Shown here: one piece after another, positions 55,194 to 62,926 of the stretch
Numbering within the stretch: position 1 is the first letter of the stretch
How the letters are laid out: every line of letters starts with the position of its first letter
IMG/VR virus record: IMGVR_UViG_3300033571_002949
Coordinates: 1 to 64,000 of that record
Source: a virus
Length of the DNA: 64,000 nucleotides
Direction: 5' to 3' (one strand)
Position numbers and translations under genes: made by a program
Notes under the pieces: model-generated
What the model was told of the DNA's origin: nothing
The model's database searches: none
The model's input: the letters and a program-made list of their open reading frames with translations, nothing else

Positions 55194-56426
55194 ATGAAAT
55201 TTTTTCGAGAACTAACTCAAACAGAAAAAGATCGTTGTGTTATTGCAACATATTATATTGAAACGTATTCTGACATAGGAGATTTACGCGATGCCGCTTG
55301 GAATCTTGCTATAGGTCAAAGTGTTGGAAATCCAAAAATACGAAATCAGTGGGAAACTGATGAATTGTTTGAAAGGTCATCCTGTGTGATTTATCACAAT
55401 GAATCAGAATTAACAGGCAAGCATAGTGGCACAATTAAGATTGGATTTCCTAAAATAAACTCCGATTGGCAAGGGGATGGCATCAGTCATCTTATGTGTC
55501 AATTAATGGGCGGCCAGATGGATATTAATGTGTTTAAAGCCTGCAGATTAAAACACATTGAGTTTCCTAAAGATGTCGAACAGCAATTTTTAGGACCTCG
55601 ACAAGGTATTACGGGTATTAGAAAATTTGTTAATCGCTATGACAAACCTCTGTCAGGAGCCATTGTAAAACCTAAAACTGGCATTAGTCCTGCTACTCTA
55701 GCAGACATGGTTAAAGAATTAATAGACGGCGGTGTAGATTTTATCAAGGAAGACGAGATATTGTCTAACCCTAGTTTTTGTCGTTTAGAGGATCGTGTTG
55801 AATTAATTTCTAACATTGTTAATAATTGCGGTCGTGGAGTTATCTATTGCTTCTGTATTAATGGCGATCATCATACTATTCTTGACCGTGCTAAGTTTGT
55901 AGCCAACAATGGCGGTAACGGTATTCACATTAATTTCTGGAGCGGTCTAGGAGTTTATAATTCAATACGCAGATTAGATTTTCCATTGTTTATTCATTAC
56001 CAGAAGAGTGGTGATAAGATTCTTACAGACAAACGCAACCCGTTTGGTATTGATTGGTCAGTACTGTGTGACCTTGCTGGACTATGCGGTGTAGATACTA
56101 TTCATGCGGGCATGTGGGGAGGCTATTTAAGTGACAACGAAGATGAACTTAAATACACCATGGAAACTCTGCATAAACGAAATGTTCTTCCTGCACTAAG
56201 TTGTGGCATGCATCCTGGGATTGTTAATCCAACAGCAGAAAAATTTGGTACTGATTTTCTTGCTAACTGCGGCGGCGCTATACACGGGCACCCAGACGGT
56301 ACTCTAGCCGGAGCATTAGCCATGCGTCAGGCCATTGACAAAACTCCTGGAAAAGAGTTTTTGACAGCAATAGAAAAATGGGGCTATGTAGGCGGTTCCT
56401 TACCCGAGTGGGTATTAGATTTTTAA
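55194..56426 (+). CDS. RuBisCO-like protein (form IV-type large-subunit homologue)
   Basis: A 410-residue protein of the RuBisCO large-subunit fold. Matches to active-site landmarks: K159 and K161 in AIVKPKTGIS (RuBisCO K175 and K177); K185-E-D187-E188 in FIKEDEIL, keeping the carbamylated Lys, Asp and Glu metal ligands; H268 and H304 at the positions of H294 and H327; S336 in LSCGMHPG (S379); and Gly360-Gly361 in CGGAIHGHP (phosphate site). The loop-6 lysine (K334) is not found: HAGMWGGYLSD occupies the place of HSGTVVGKLEG. So it is probably not a carboxylase but an enolase, isomerase or decarboxylase-type RLP. The start is the ATG at 55194, downstream of the promoter; a TTG at 55149 is unlikely. 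Confidence 0.88.
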   Translation: MKFFRELTQTEKDRCVIATYYIETYSDIGDLRDAAWNLAIGQSVGNPKIRNQWETDELFERSSCVIYHNESELTGKHSGTIKIGFPKINSDWQGDGISHLMCQLMGGQMDINVFKACRLKHIEFPKDVEQQFLGPRQGITGIRKFVNRYDKPLSGAIVKPKTGISPATLADMVKELIDGGVDFIKEDEILSNPSFCRLEDRVELISNIVNNCGRGVIYCFCINGDHHTILDRAKFVANNGGNGIHINFWSGLGVYNSIRRLDFPLFIHYQKSGDKILTDKRNPFGIDWSVLCDLAGLCGVDTIHAGMWGGYLSDNEDELKYTMETLHKRNVLPALSCGMHPGIVNPTAEKFGTDFLANCGGAIHGHPDGTLAGALAMRQAIDKTPGKEFLTAIEKWGYVGGSLPEWVLDF

Positions 56427-56427
56427 T

Positions 56428-57387
56428 ATGGATATAATTGAACTAAAAGGCGGTAGTTTAAATTCAACTTGTTTATATGTTGACGGTGATCGCAAATTTG
56501 TAAGAAAAACTATTTCGACTACTGCCGATAGAGAATACGGCTATGTACGTTGGTACAGTCAATTAAAAAAATTACAAAGATTTAATCAGATAATTCCCCA
56601 GCACGTTCCTCGAGTTCTGGATGCTGGTGTGTGTGATAAAGGTGCATATTTTGACATTGAATATATTGATGCTAAAGATATTAAAACACTGTTTAAAGAA
56701 AATTTACTAGATGCCCACCAGACTGAAAAAATGCATCAACAGTTGTGGCAAGCGTTTGATACTTTACATCAACACACTTATCAACCAAACATTAGTAGTT
56801 TAAAACTTTATTTTCAGGAAGAAGTTTTACAAAAAATTAATGATGCTAGACAGTTTTCAGAGTTTGAAAACTTTTATCAAATGGATGTCTATGTACATTG
56901 GGGAGAAACATTTAGTGGTATTAAACATAAATTAGAACAATTATCTAAGTTGTTTGATCAAGTTATAACTACAGAAAGTTACGTACACGGAAATCCAACG
57001 CTAGAAAATATTCTTTACAGCGAAGAAACAGGTATAGTGTTTATTGACTTATATGAAGAAGGTATTGTAGACAGCAAGTTTATGGACTATAGTCAGATAC
57101 TACAATGTAGTAGCAGTTACTACGGTATTCTTAATGACAGTGTGATACGTGTAAAAGGAAACGTTACAGGATTCGACACTAAGTTTCCAAAAAATTTATT
57201 GTACTTCGATAAACTGTTTAATGAAGAATTAGAGCGTAGATTTACAAATCAGGAATATTTGTTGATAAGATTATTTGAAGCCACACAGTTTTTTCGTATG
57301 TTGCCGTTTAAATGTCACGCTGGAAACATAGAAGCGGCAAAGTTTTTTTATGCTCATGCTTGCGCTCTCGTAAATAAACTATTATGA
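56428..57387 (+). CDS. APH-fold kinase-like protein with HGN in place of HGD
   Basis: A 319-residue protein of the aminoglycoside phosphotransferase / choline-kinase fold. The catalytic-loop motif is H187-G188-N189-PTLE-N194 and the metal-binding Asp is D207 in VFIDLYEEG; the N-terminal Lys candidate is in RKFVRKTIS. In typical members the third residue of the loop is the catalytic Asp (HGD), so N189 is a notable change that could mean loss of activity or altered chemistry. It starts 1 bp after the RuBisCO-like gene and overlaps the cyclase by 4 bp. It could phosphorylate a cyclitol or sugar, as kinases do in C7-cyclitol pathways. Confidence 0.68.
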   Translation: MDIIELKGGSLNSTCLYVDGDRKFVRKTISTTADREYGYVRWYSQLKKLQRFNQIIPQHVPRVLDAGVCDKGAYFDIEYIDAKDIKTLFKENLLDAHQTEKMHQQLWQAFDTLHQHTYQPNISSLKLYFQEEVLQKINDARQFSEFENFYQMDVYVHWGETFSGIKHKLEQLSKLFDQVITTESYVHGNPTLENILYSEETGIVFIDLYEEGIVDSKFMDYSQILQCSSSYYGILNDSVIRVKGNVTGFDTKFPKNLLYFDKLFNEELERRFTNQEYLLIRLFEATQFFRMLPFKCHAGNIEAAKFFYAHACALVNKLL

Positions 57388-58445
57388 CATGGCGTGTAAA
57401 GACTACCCTTCCTGTAGAGTTTGATATAGTCAAAGTACCTAATGCATTGGATTGGGACATAATTCCCGGTCAGCGTAGAATAGCCGTGGTTGATGAAACA
57501 GTCTATGCTTTGTACAAAGACAAAATTCCCGCTGGCACAGAGATTTTTACAGTACGCAGTACAGAATCTGAAAAAGATTGGAAAAACGCCGAACGTGTTT
57601 TACAGTTTTTTCAAGATATAAAATTACTACGGAGAGAAACGGTTATTGCTGTAGGCGGTGGAGTTCTTTTAGACTTAGTAGGATTTTGTTGCAGTATATA
57701 TCGTAGAGGTGTTCCTTATGTTAGAATACCAACTACACTATTGGCTATTGTTGATGCTAGTGTAGGTGCAAAAACAAGCATTAATCATTTTGGGTTTAGA
57801 AATAGAATTGGTAGTTTTTATCCACCGACATTGACATTAATTGATAAGTCTTTTATTAAAACACAAGATCACAGAGAAATATCAAACGGCATGGCAGAAA
57901 TTTTAAAGTTAGCCATAGTTCTTGATTATCAATTATTTGAATTAATTGAACTTAATCCGCAGGAATTACTAAGACTTAAATTTCAAAATTATGTGTTAGC
58001 AGATAAAATAATTGATCGTGCAATTTCGGGTATGACTGAAGAACTGAATGATAATCTTTGGGAACGAGACTTACAGCGTCCTGTAGATTTTGGACATACA
58101 TTTAGTCCTATGGTTGAAATGAAAAATGTTCCTAATTTGTTACATGGTGAAGCAGTAATGTTAGATTGTCTTTTAAGTGCTTGTATTAGTAATTTAAGAG
58201 GATATATCAGCAACGATCATTTACACCGTATTTTTAAAACTGTTCGCAGTTGTGACTTGCCTACAGAACACAAAGATTTTTATAATGTTGACCTGCTGTG
58301 GGCAGGTTTACAAGATGTAATGAACCATCGCAATGGTAATCAATATATACCTGTTCCTATAAGTATTGGCCGTTGCGAAATTATCAATGACGTAACACGC
58401 AGTGAAATAGAACAGGCCTGCGACCGAATGAGAAGTATGCAATGA
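57384..58445 (+). CDS. Sugar-phosphate cyclase, 2-epi-5-epi-valiolone synthase-like
   Basis: A 353-residue member of the dehydroquinate synthase superfamily. NAD-binding G91-G-G93 in VIAVGGGVLLDLVG; SIYRRGVPYVRIPTTLLA (104-121); the metal ligands are E172 in NGMAEILKLAIV, H238 in DFGHTFSPMVE and H254 in LLHGEAVMLD. The FGHTFSP, RRGVPYVRIPTTL and HGEAVMLD forms, and a short loop after GAKTSIN, resemble the valiolone-synthase branch more than dehydroquinate synthase, which has FGHTIGHA. Such an enzyme makes a C7-cyclitol from sedoheptulose 7-phosphate. ATGA overlaps join it to the kinase-like and SDR genes. The branch assignment is from memory. Confidence 0.82.
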   Translation: MTWRVKTTLPVEFDIVKVPNALDWDIIPGQRRIAVVDETVYALYKDKIPAGTEIFTVRSTESEKDWKNAERVLQFFQDIKLLRRETVIAVGGGVLLDLVGFCCSIYRRGVPYVRIPTTLLAIVDASVGAKTSINHFGFRNRIGSFYPPTLTLIDKSFIKTQDHREISNGMAEILKLAIVLDYQLFELIELNPQELLRLKFQNYVLADKIIDRAISGMTEELNDNLWERDLQRPVDFGHTFSPMVEMKNVPNLLHGEAVMLDCLLSACISNLRGYISNDHLHRIFKTVRSCDLPTEHKDFYNVDLLWAGLQDVMNHRNGNQYIPVPISIGRCEIINDVTRSEIEQACDRMRSMQ

Positions 58446-59116
58446 AAACAGTATTAATTACAGGTTCTAGTCGAGGGCTAGGTAAAGCACTGACAGAAAC
58501 ATTTTTACAAAATGGATGGAAAGTTGTTGGAGTTAGTAGAACAGATTTAAAGAGTTATGACAACTATACACACATAGTTGCTGATGTGGCTAATATTGGC
58601 CAAGTCCATACTGCATTTGATCTACTTAAAAAAACTAAAACTAAAATTGATGTGTTAATAAACAATACGGCTGCTTTTCATATGGGCGACTTTGCAGATT
58701 CAAAATATTTTGATATTGCGAATGTTATTGATACTAATGTAAAAGGCACAATGTATGTGACTAATCAAGCGTTAACAATAATGGAGCCAGGTTCAAAAGT
58801 TGTTTTTGTTAACAGTGTAGCAGGACTAAGAGAAATTCAACATCAGAGCATTTACTGTGCCAGCAAGGCTGCTTTAAAAAGTTTTGCCGGAGTGTTAGGC
58901 CAAGAACTTAGACAGAGGGGTATAAAAGTATCTAGTATACATCCAGGCGGCATTAACACAACCTTATGGAATGAAAATAATCCATATCCTTGCGGTGATG
59001 TTACTAACGCTTTAGATCCACACCATCTTTCAGAAATGATCTATCGCATCTCGTCTGATACTAGTAATACTGAATACAAAACTATAACAATGTTTCCTGA
59101 AGTGGAGTGGCACTAA
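58442..59116 (+). CDS. Short-chain dehydrogenase/reductase (SDR)
   Basis: A 224-residue classical SDR: cofactor loop TGSSRGLG (residues 7-14), D48 in ADVAN, NNTA (74-77), catalytic S125, Y138 and K142 (VNSVAG; YCASK), and HPGG after it. Arg33 in VSRTD suggests NADPH preference. It would oxidise or reduce a hydroxyl or keto group, for example on the cyclitol made by the upstream cyclase. Overlaps of 4 bp and 1 bp (TAATG) tie it to its neighbours. Confidence 0.88.
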   Translation: MKTVLITGSSRGLGKALTETFLQNGWKVVGVSRTDLKSYDNYTHIVADVANIGQVHTAFDLLKKTKTKIDVLINNTAAFHMGDFADSKYFDIANVIDTNVKGTMYVTNQALTIMEPGSKVVFVNSVAGLREIQHQSIYCASKAALKSFAGVLGQELRQRGIKVSSIHPGGINTTLWNENNPYPCGDVTNALDPHHLSEMIYRISSDTSNTEYKTITMFPEVEWH

Positions 59117-59811
59117 TGTACGACATAGTGTTTATCAGTTACGGTGAGCCTAATGCAGAAGCCAATTGGGAACGATTAAAAAATAGATATCCCTTGGCTA
59201 AACGTGTTACCAATGTGGCAGGAATTCATCAAGCACATATTGCCGCGGCTAAAAAAGCCTTTACTAAAATGGTTTGGGTAGTGGATGGCGATGCAGAGGT
59301 ATTACCTACATTTAATTTTGACTACGAAGTTAGCGAATGGGATTTAGATGTAGTACATGTATGGCGCAGTCGTAATCCTATAAATGATTTAGAATACGGG
59401 TACGGCGGAGTAAAACTATTGCCACGTAAGTTAACGCTGGATATGGATATTTCTAAACCAGACATGACTACCAGTATTAGTACAAAATTTAAAGCAATGG
59501 CTGAAGTTAGTAATATTACTGCTTTTAACACTGATCCGTTTAATACTTGGAAGAGTGCGTTTCGCGAGTGCGTTAAGTTAGCCAGTAAAGTTATAGATGG
59601 ACAAGTTGACACTGAAACTGAGCATAGGTTATTAGAGTGGTGTACCCCACACGTAGATAGATTGCACGGTAACTGGGCGTTTCTTGGCGCAGAGGATGGC
59701 AAAATGTACGGCATGCAAAAGGCCGGAGATTTAAAAGCACTAGGTAAAATAAATGATTTTGAATGGCTACGACAATTCTTTTCAAGATATCCCGTTCCAC
59801 CAAATAGTTAA
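59116..59811 (+). CDS. Glycosyltransferase-like protein F, paralogue of the 47645 gene
   Basis: A 231-residue protein starting at the ATG at 59116 (TAATG overlap); a GTG 9 bases earlier is an alternative. It has IVFISYGEPNAEANWERL, KRVTNVAGIHQAHIAA and the DxD-like D57-G-D59 in VVDGDAEV, in the order seen in the protein at 47645-48541. It lacks the C-terminal third of that protein. Such duplications at the two ends of the island suggest that the glycan is built by several related transferases. Donor and acceptor are unknown. Confidence 0.58.
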   Translation: MYDIVFISYGEPNAEANWERLKNRYPLAKRVTNVAGIHQAHIAAAKKAFTKMVWVVDGDAEVLPTFNFDYEVSEWDLDVVHVWRSRNPINDLEYGYGGVKLLPRKLTLDMDISKPDMTTSISTKFKAMAEVSNITAFNTDPFNTWKSAFRECVKLASKVIDGQVDTETEHRLLEWCTPHVDRLHGNWAFLGAEDGKMYGMQKAGDLKALGKINDFEWLRQFFSRYPVPPNS

Positions 59812-60751
59812 ATTTGGTCAACGCACTATGCTTGAACGACCTTTGTTCAACGTAAGTTGGATACTAGGTCGTTTTTGTAATTATAATTGTAGTTACTGCT
59901 GGCCCTATGCTAGAAGTGATAAATTGGATCATCTAGATTATGAAACTTATACAAACACCGTTGACGAAATAAAACGTCAGGCACGTGAACAAGGCTTCAC
60001 TGATTTTCATTGGAGTTTTAGTGGCGGCGAACCTACAGCATATAAACGATTATTAGATTTAGTTAAACATTTAGACGATGGAGTAAAATCTCCTTATCAA
60101 AGTATCCACATGACTACTAATCTTAGTCCAGGAAGTAAGTGGTGGGGCACCTGGTGTAAAAATACTGAGATGCTACAACGCAGAAGTTTAACAGCCAGTT
60201 TCCATACAGAATTTGCACGTGAACAAGAATTTGGAGACAAATGTCTACAATTAAATTACGAAGGTGTTCATGTAACAGTAAATCAGGTAATGGTTCCAGA
60301 ATTGTTCTGGGACACCTATGCACGATGCGAACGTCTATACAAACGAGGTATAAATGTAACACTAAAACCTCAAAGCGATCCTACGGCTAGTTTTGTAGTC
60401 AGTGGTTACGATGACAAAATGTTAGAGGTTATGCAAACAGGATTTCCGCAATTATCGAGTGGCGAGCAGTTGTATCAGGTAGCATTATTTGACGAGTTAG
60501 GGCACGAATATTTGTTTGATCAAGCCGAAAGATTTAACGCATTTGGTTTTAACAAATTTCAAAATTGGACTTGCAATGCTGGCTATCAAAGTGTTATAAT
60601 AAGAAGCAACGAAGTTAAACGTAGTTATAGTTGTCACGATGAATCATTAGGAACTTTGATAAGCGGATTTAAATTATTTGACAGTCCTAAAAAATGTATA
60701 ACTCCAACTTGTGTTAGTTCGGCAGATAGTAAAATACCAAAAATAAAATGA
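59753..60751 (+). CDS. Radical SAM protein 2
   Basis: A 332-residue radical SAM enzyme with C42-NYN-C46-SY-C49 and the Gly motif WSFSGGEPTAYKR (about residues 86-98). Late cysteines (NWTCNAGYQ, YSCHDES, KKCITPTCVSS) suggest a SPASM-type auxiliary cluster. The start shown overlaps the preceding gene by 59 bp; an ATG at 59828 (MLERPLFNVSW) would remove the overlap and keep all motifs. The substrate is unknown; it may modify a sugar or protein in the glycan pathway. Confidence 0.82.
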   Translation: MILNGYDNSFQDIPFHQIVKFGQRTMLERPLFNVSWILGRFCNYNCSYCWPYARSDKLDHLDYETYTNTVDEIKRQAREQGFTDFHWSFSGGEPTAYKRLLDLVKHLDDGVKSPYQSIHMTTNLSPGSKWWGTWCKNTEMLQRRSLTASFHTEFAREQEFGDKCLQLNYEGVHVTVNQVMVPELFWDTYARCERLYKRGINVTLKPQSDPTASFVVSGYDDKMLEVMQTGFPQLSSGEQLYQVALFDELGHEYLFDQAERFNAFGFNKFQNWTCNAGYQSVIIRSNEVKRSYSCHDESLGTLISGFKLFDSPKKCITPTCVSSADSKIPKIK

Positions 60752-61419
60752 AAAGATTAATAGCGTTCGGAGATTCCATGACCTATGGTGTAGGATTAGA
60801 AGATTGCTGGCCGGATACCGAGAAACCTAGTAAGCACTGTTGGCCCGAAATAATTGCGTCGACACTTGGAAGAAAATGCATTAACAAATCAGTGCCAGGG
60901 TCTAGTAACAAACGAATATGGTATTCTATATCTAAGTTTAAATTCCGTTCAGACGATTTGGTATTAATTTTATGGACATATCCTGATAGAACTGCGGTTA
61001 TTCGAACTCCCTTTAATATAACAAATTTATTGCCTAGTCAAGTAGGCAATAGTTATGGAGAAGTAGAAATAATGGCACGTAGTTATTATGAAAATCTTCA
61101 TGCTTTCTATGATTCTGATGTCGCAAGCAAACTTTATATAAGAGATGCTACTAGAAAAATAAAAGATCTGGGACTAGAGTTTTATCAGATGATTGCTGAG
61201 CCTCGAGATAAGTTTTTATTTGAAAATATAGAACATATTTCGCTATTCATGAGTAACTATGAAAGAAATTATAATAAAGCCCTAGACGACAATCATGCCG
61301 GACCCGACGGTCACAAAGCATTTGCTCGAGATTTTTTAAAATATATAAATGTTGATACAGATTTAGTTGCTCCTAAACCTTTAAGTTTTTTTGAAAAGAT
61401 TAAAAAAAGATGCAGATAG
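60748..61419 (+). CDS. SGNH/GDSL hydrolase-like protein 4
   Basis: A 223-residue protein with AFGDSMTYG (nucleophile S10), SVPGSSNKRIWYS (block II), ILWTYPDRTA, and DNHAGPDGHKAFA near residue 190, whose D and H form the family's DxxH-type pair. This is the most canonical of the four SGNH-like proteins in the island. The C-terminal 20 residues are basic. It overlaps neighbours by 4 and 10 bp. Confidence 0.7.
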   Translation: MKRLIAFGDSMTYGVGLEDCWPDTEKPSKHCWPEIIASTLGRKCINKSVPGSSNKRIWYSISKFKFRSDDLVLILWTYPDRTAVIRTPFNITNLLPSQVGNSYGEVEIMARSYYENLHAFYDSDVASKLYIRDATRKIKDLGLEFYQMIAEPRDKFLFENIEHISLFMSNYERNYNKALDDNHAGPDGHKAFARDFLKYINVDTDLVAPKPLSFFEKIKKRCR

Positions 61420-62000
61420 ATACAGAACATTTACACCACTGGATGAGAGCAATTCGATCTAGCAAAGATCCTATACGTACCATGGATGCTTTTTGGAGAG
61501 GCCAAATTCTTAGTAAAGAATGGTTAATAGACAATATTAAACCGTTTGTCAATCAAGAAGTGTCTATAGACATACATGGCGGGTGGGTAGGAGTGTTATC
61601 TAGTATGTTGTTTCAATCTGGCTTATCTATTAAACATATTCGTAGTATCGACATAGATCCAGACTGCAAGGATATAGCATCTAATATGAATCAGATAGAA
61701 CTAGAACAAGGAAGATTTAGAGCTGTCACAGCAGATATGTGTACTATTCGCAGTGATGCAGATATTATAATTAATACTAGTTGTGAACACATTACACAAG
61801 ATCAATACGACACTTGGTCAATAGGACATCCTAACAACAGTCTATTGGTATTACAGAGCAACAACTACAGCATTCCTGAACACGTTAGGCCTGCTCAAGA
61901 TTTAGAAGAATTTAAATCTCAATGTGATGTAAATGTATTATGGGCAGGAGAATTAGAACTACCCCTGTACAAGCGATTTATGATTATAGGAACTAGATGA
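61410..62000 (+). CDS. Class I SAM-dependent methyltransferase-like protein
   Basis: A 196-residue protein with a Rossmann-type methyltransferase order: SIDIHGGWVGVLSSML (motif I region, about residues 52-67), RSIDIDPDC (acidic end of strand 2), VTADMCTI (motif II) and INTSCEHI (motif IV region). The usual GxGxG is GGWVG here. It may methylate a sugar or small molecule of the pathway, but the fold is inferred from these short matches. Overlaps of 10 and 4 bp link it to the genes on each side. Confidence 0.55.
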   Translation: MQIDTEHLHHWMRAIRSSKDPIRTMDAFWRGQILSKEWLIDNIKPFVNQEVSIDIHGGWVGVLSSMLFQSGLSIKHIRSIDIDPDCKDIASNMNQIELEQGRFRAVTADMCTIRSDADIIINTSCEHITQDQYDTWSIGHPNNSLLVLQSNNYSIPEHVRPAQDLEEFKSQCDVNVLWAGELELPLYKRFMIIGTR

Positions 62001-62866
62001 TGAACAAACATTTTATTGAAATAGCACAATTTTACATGACTAATGTTTGTAATCTTACCTGTAATAATTGCTGTACTTTCAATAATAGAAGATTTTCGGG
62101 ACACTATAAATTTAACGATTATCGAGATCATTATATTGAGTGGTCAAAAAAAGTTGATTTAGATTTTATGAGTATCCTAGGTGGAGAACCGTATGCTAAT
62201 CCAGATTTACCAAATTGGATAGATGGTCTCAGATCCTGCTGGCCAGATAACAAAAATTTTAGTATTTGTACAAACGGATCTTATCTCTCTACCTTCAAAG
62301 AATTGTCAAGAGATGCAATAAAAAAGGGATTATGGTTAGAAATAAATGTTCACGATCCTAATCAATATGATGATATTAAAAACAATTTGTTAGAAATTAT
62401 CAGTGTCTTTAATTATGAAGAAAAAGTTATACCTGATAAATTTCATGTAGATCATCTTGAATACTATGCTGACGGTATAAAAATAGCTCAAATAGTCAAA
62501 TATTATAATTTTTTTAATTCAGCAACTACAGAGATTAAAAATAGAGTAACGTATTTTCATAATAGTAATCCAGAAATTGCTCACAGTGCTTGTTCAGCAT
62601 TTGATTGTCATTATTTTGTAAGAGGCGAACTTTATAAATGTTTTTTAACAGCAGTGGGAAGAGATTTAAATCAGCAATTTTTGATAGAGGATCGTGCTAA
62701 AACTCTTCTAGAAAACTATCAGGCCTGCTCACCGTGGTCTTCGGACGAACAAATTAAACAATTTATGAACAATATTAAAACCCCAATATCTCAATGTAGT
62801 CTTTGTCCAGAAAAATTAAATTTACAGCCTATATGGCCTTTAGAAAAGACCAAAATTAAATTGTAG
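61997..62866 (+). CDS. Radical SAM protein 3
   Basis: A 289-residue radical SAM enzyme: C18-NLT-C22-NN-C25 at the N-terminus, the Gly motif LGGEPYANP (about residues 61-69), and later cysteines (SACSAFDCHYF, YKCFL, QCSLCPEKL) likely to bind an auxiliary cluster. It is the last gene of the overlapping operon; a hairpin follows. It shares no close similarity with the other two radical SAM proteins here beyond the fold motifs. Confidence 0.82.
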   Translation: MMNKHFIEIAQFYMTNVCNLTCNNCCTFNNRRFSGHYKFNDYRDHYIEWSKKVDLDFMSILGGEPYANPDLPNWIDGLRSCWPDNKNFSICTNGSYLSTFKELSRDAIKKGLWLEINVHDPNQYDDIKNNLLEIISVFNYEEKVIPDKFHVDHLEYYADGIKIAQIVKYYNFFNSATTEIKNRVTYFHNSNPEIAHSACSAFDCHYFVRGELYKCFLTAVGRDLNQQFLIEDRAKTLLENYQACSPWSSDEQIKQFMNNIKTPISQCSLCPEKLNLQPIWPLEKTKIKL

Positions 62867-62868
62867 TC

Positions 62869-62900
62869 AAAACAACCTATGTAGAATGATAGGTTTGTTT
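62869..62900 (+). terminator. Probable operon-end terminator hairpin
   Basis: AAACAACCTAT pairs with ATAGGTTTGTTT (one bulged T) across a short loop, directly after the last overlapping gene. The T-rich right arm runs into TTTAAATA. The 60-bp gap is the largest inside the island. TTTAAATA at about 62898-62905 is two bases from the late octamer, so a late promoter for the next gene is possible but unproven. Confidence 0.45.
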
Positions 62901-62926
62901 AAATATCATGAACCAAGGAATATTCT

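Noticed and set aside
55194-56426. True carboxylating RuBisCO
   Set aside because: The loop-6 lysine is absent, and no phosphoribulokinase or other carbon-fixation gene is present.
57384-58445. Ordinary 3-dehydroquinate synthase
   Set aside because: The FGHTFSP and RRGVPYVRIPTTL forms point to the valiolone-synthase branch, and no other shikimate gene is near. Not excluded without a tree.
62860-62890. Sigma70-type promoter (TTGTAG, TAGAAT) before the epimerase
   Set aside because: Spacing is about 15 bp and both hexamers are poor; the hairpin in the same place is the better reading.
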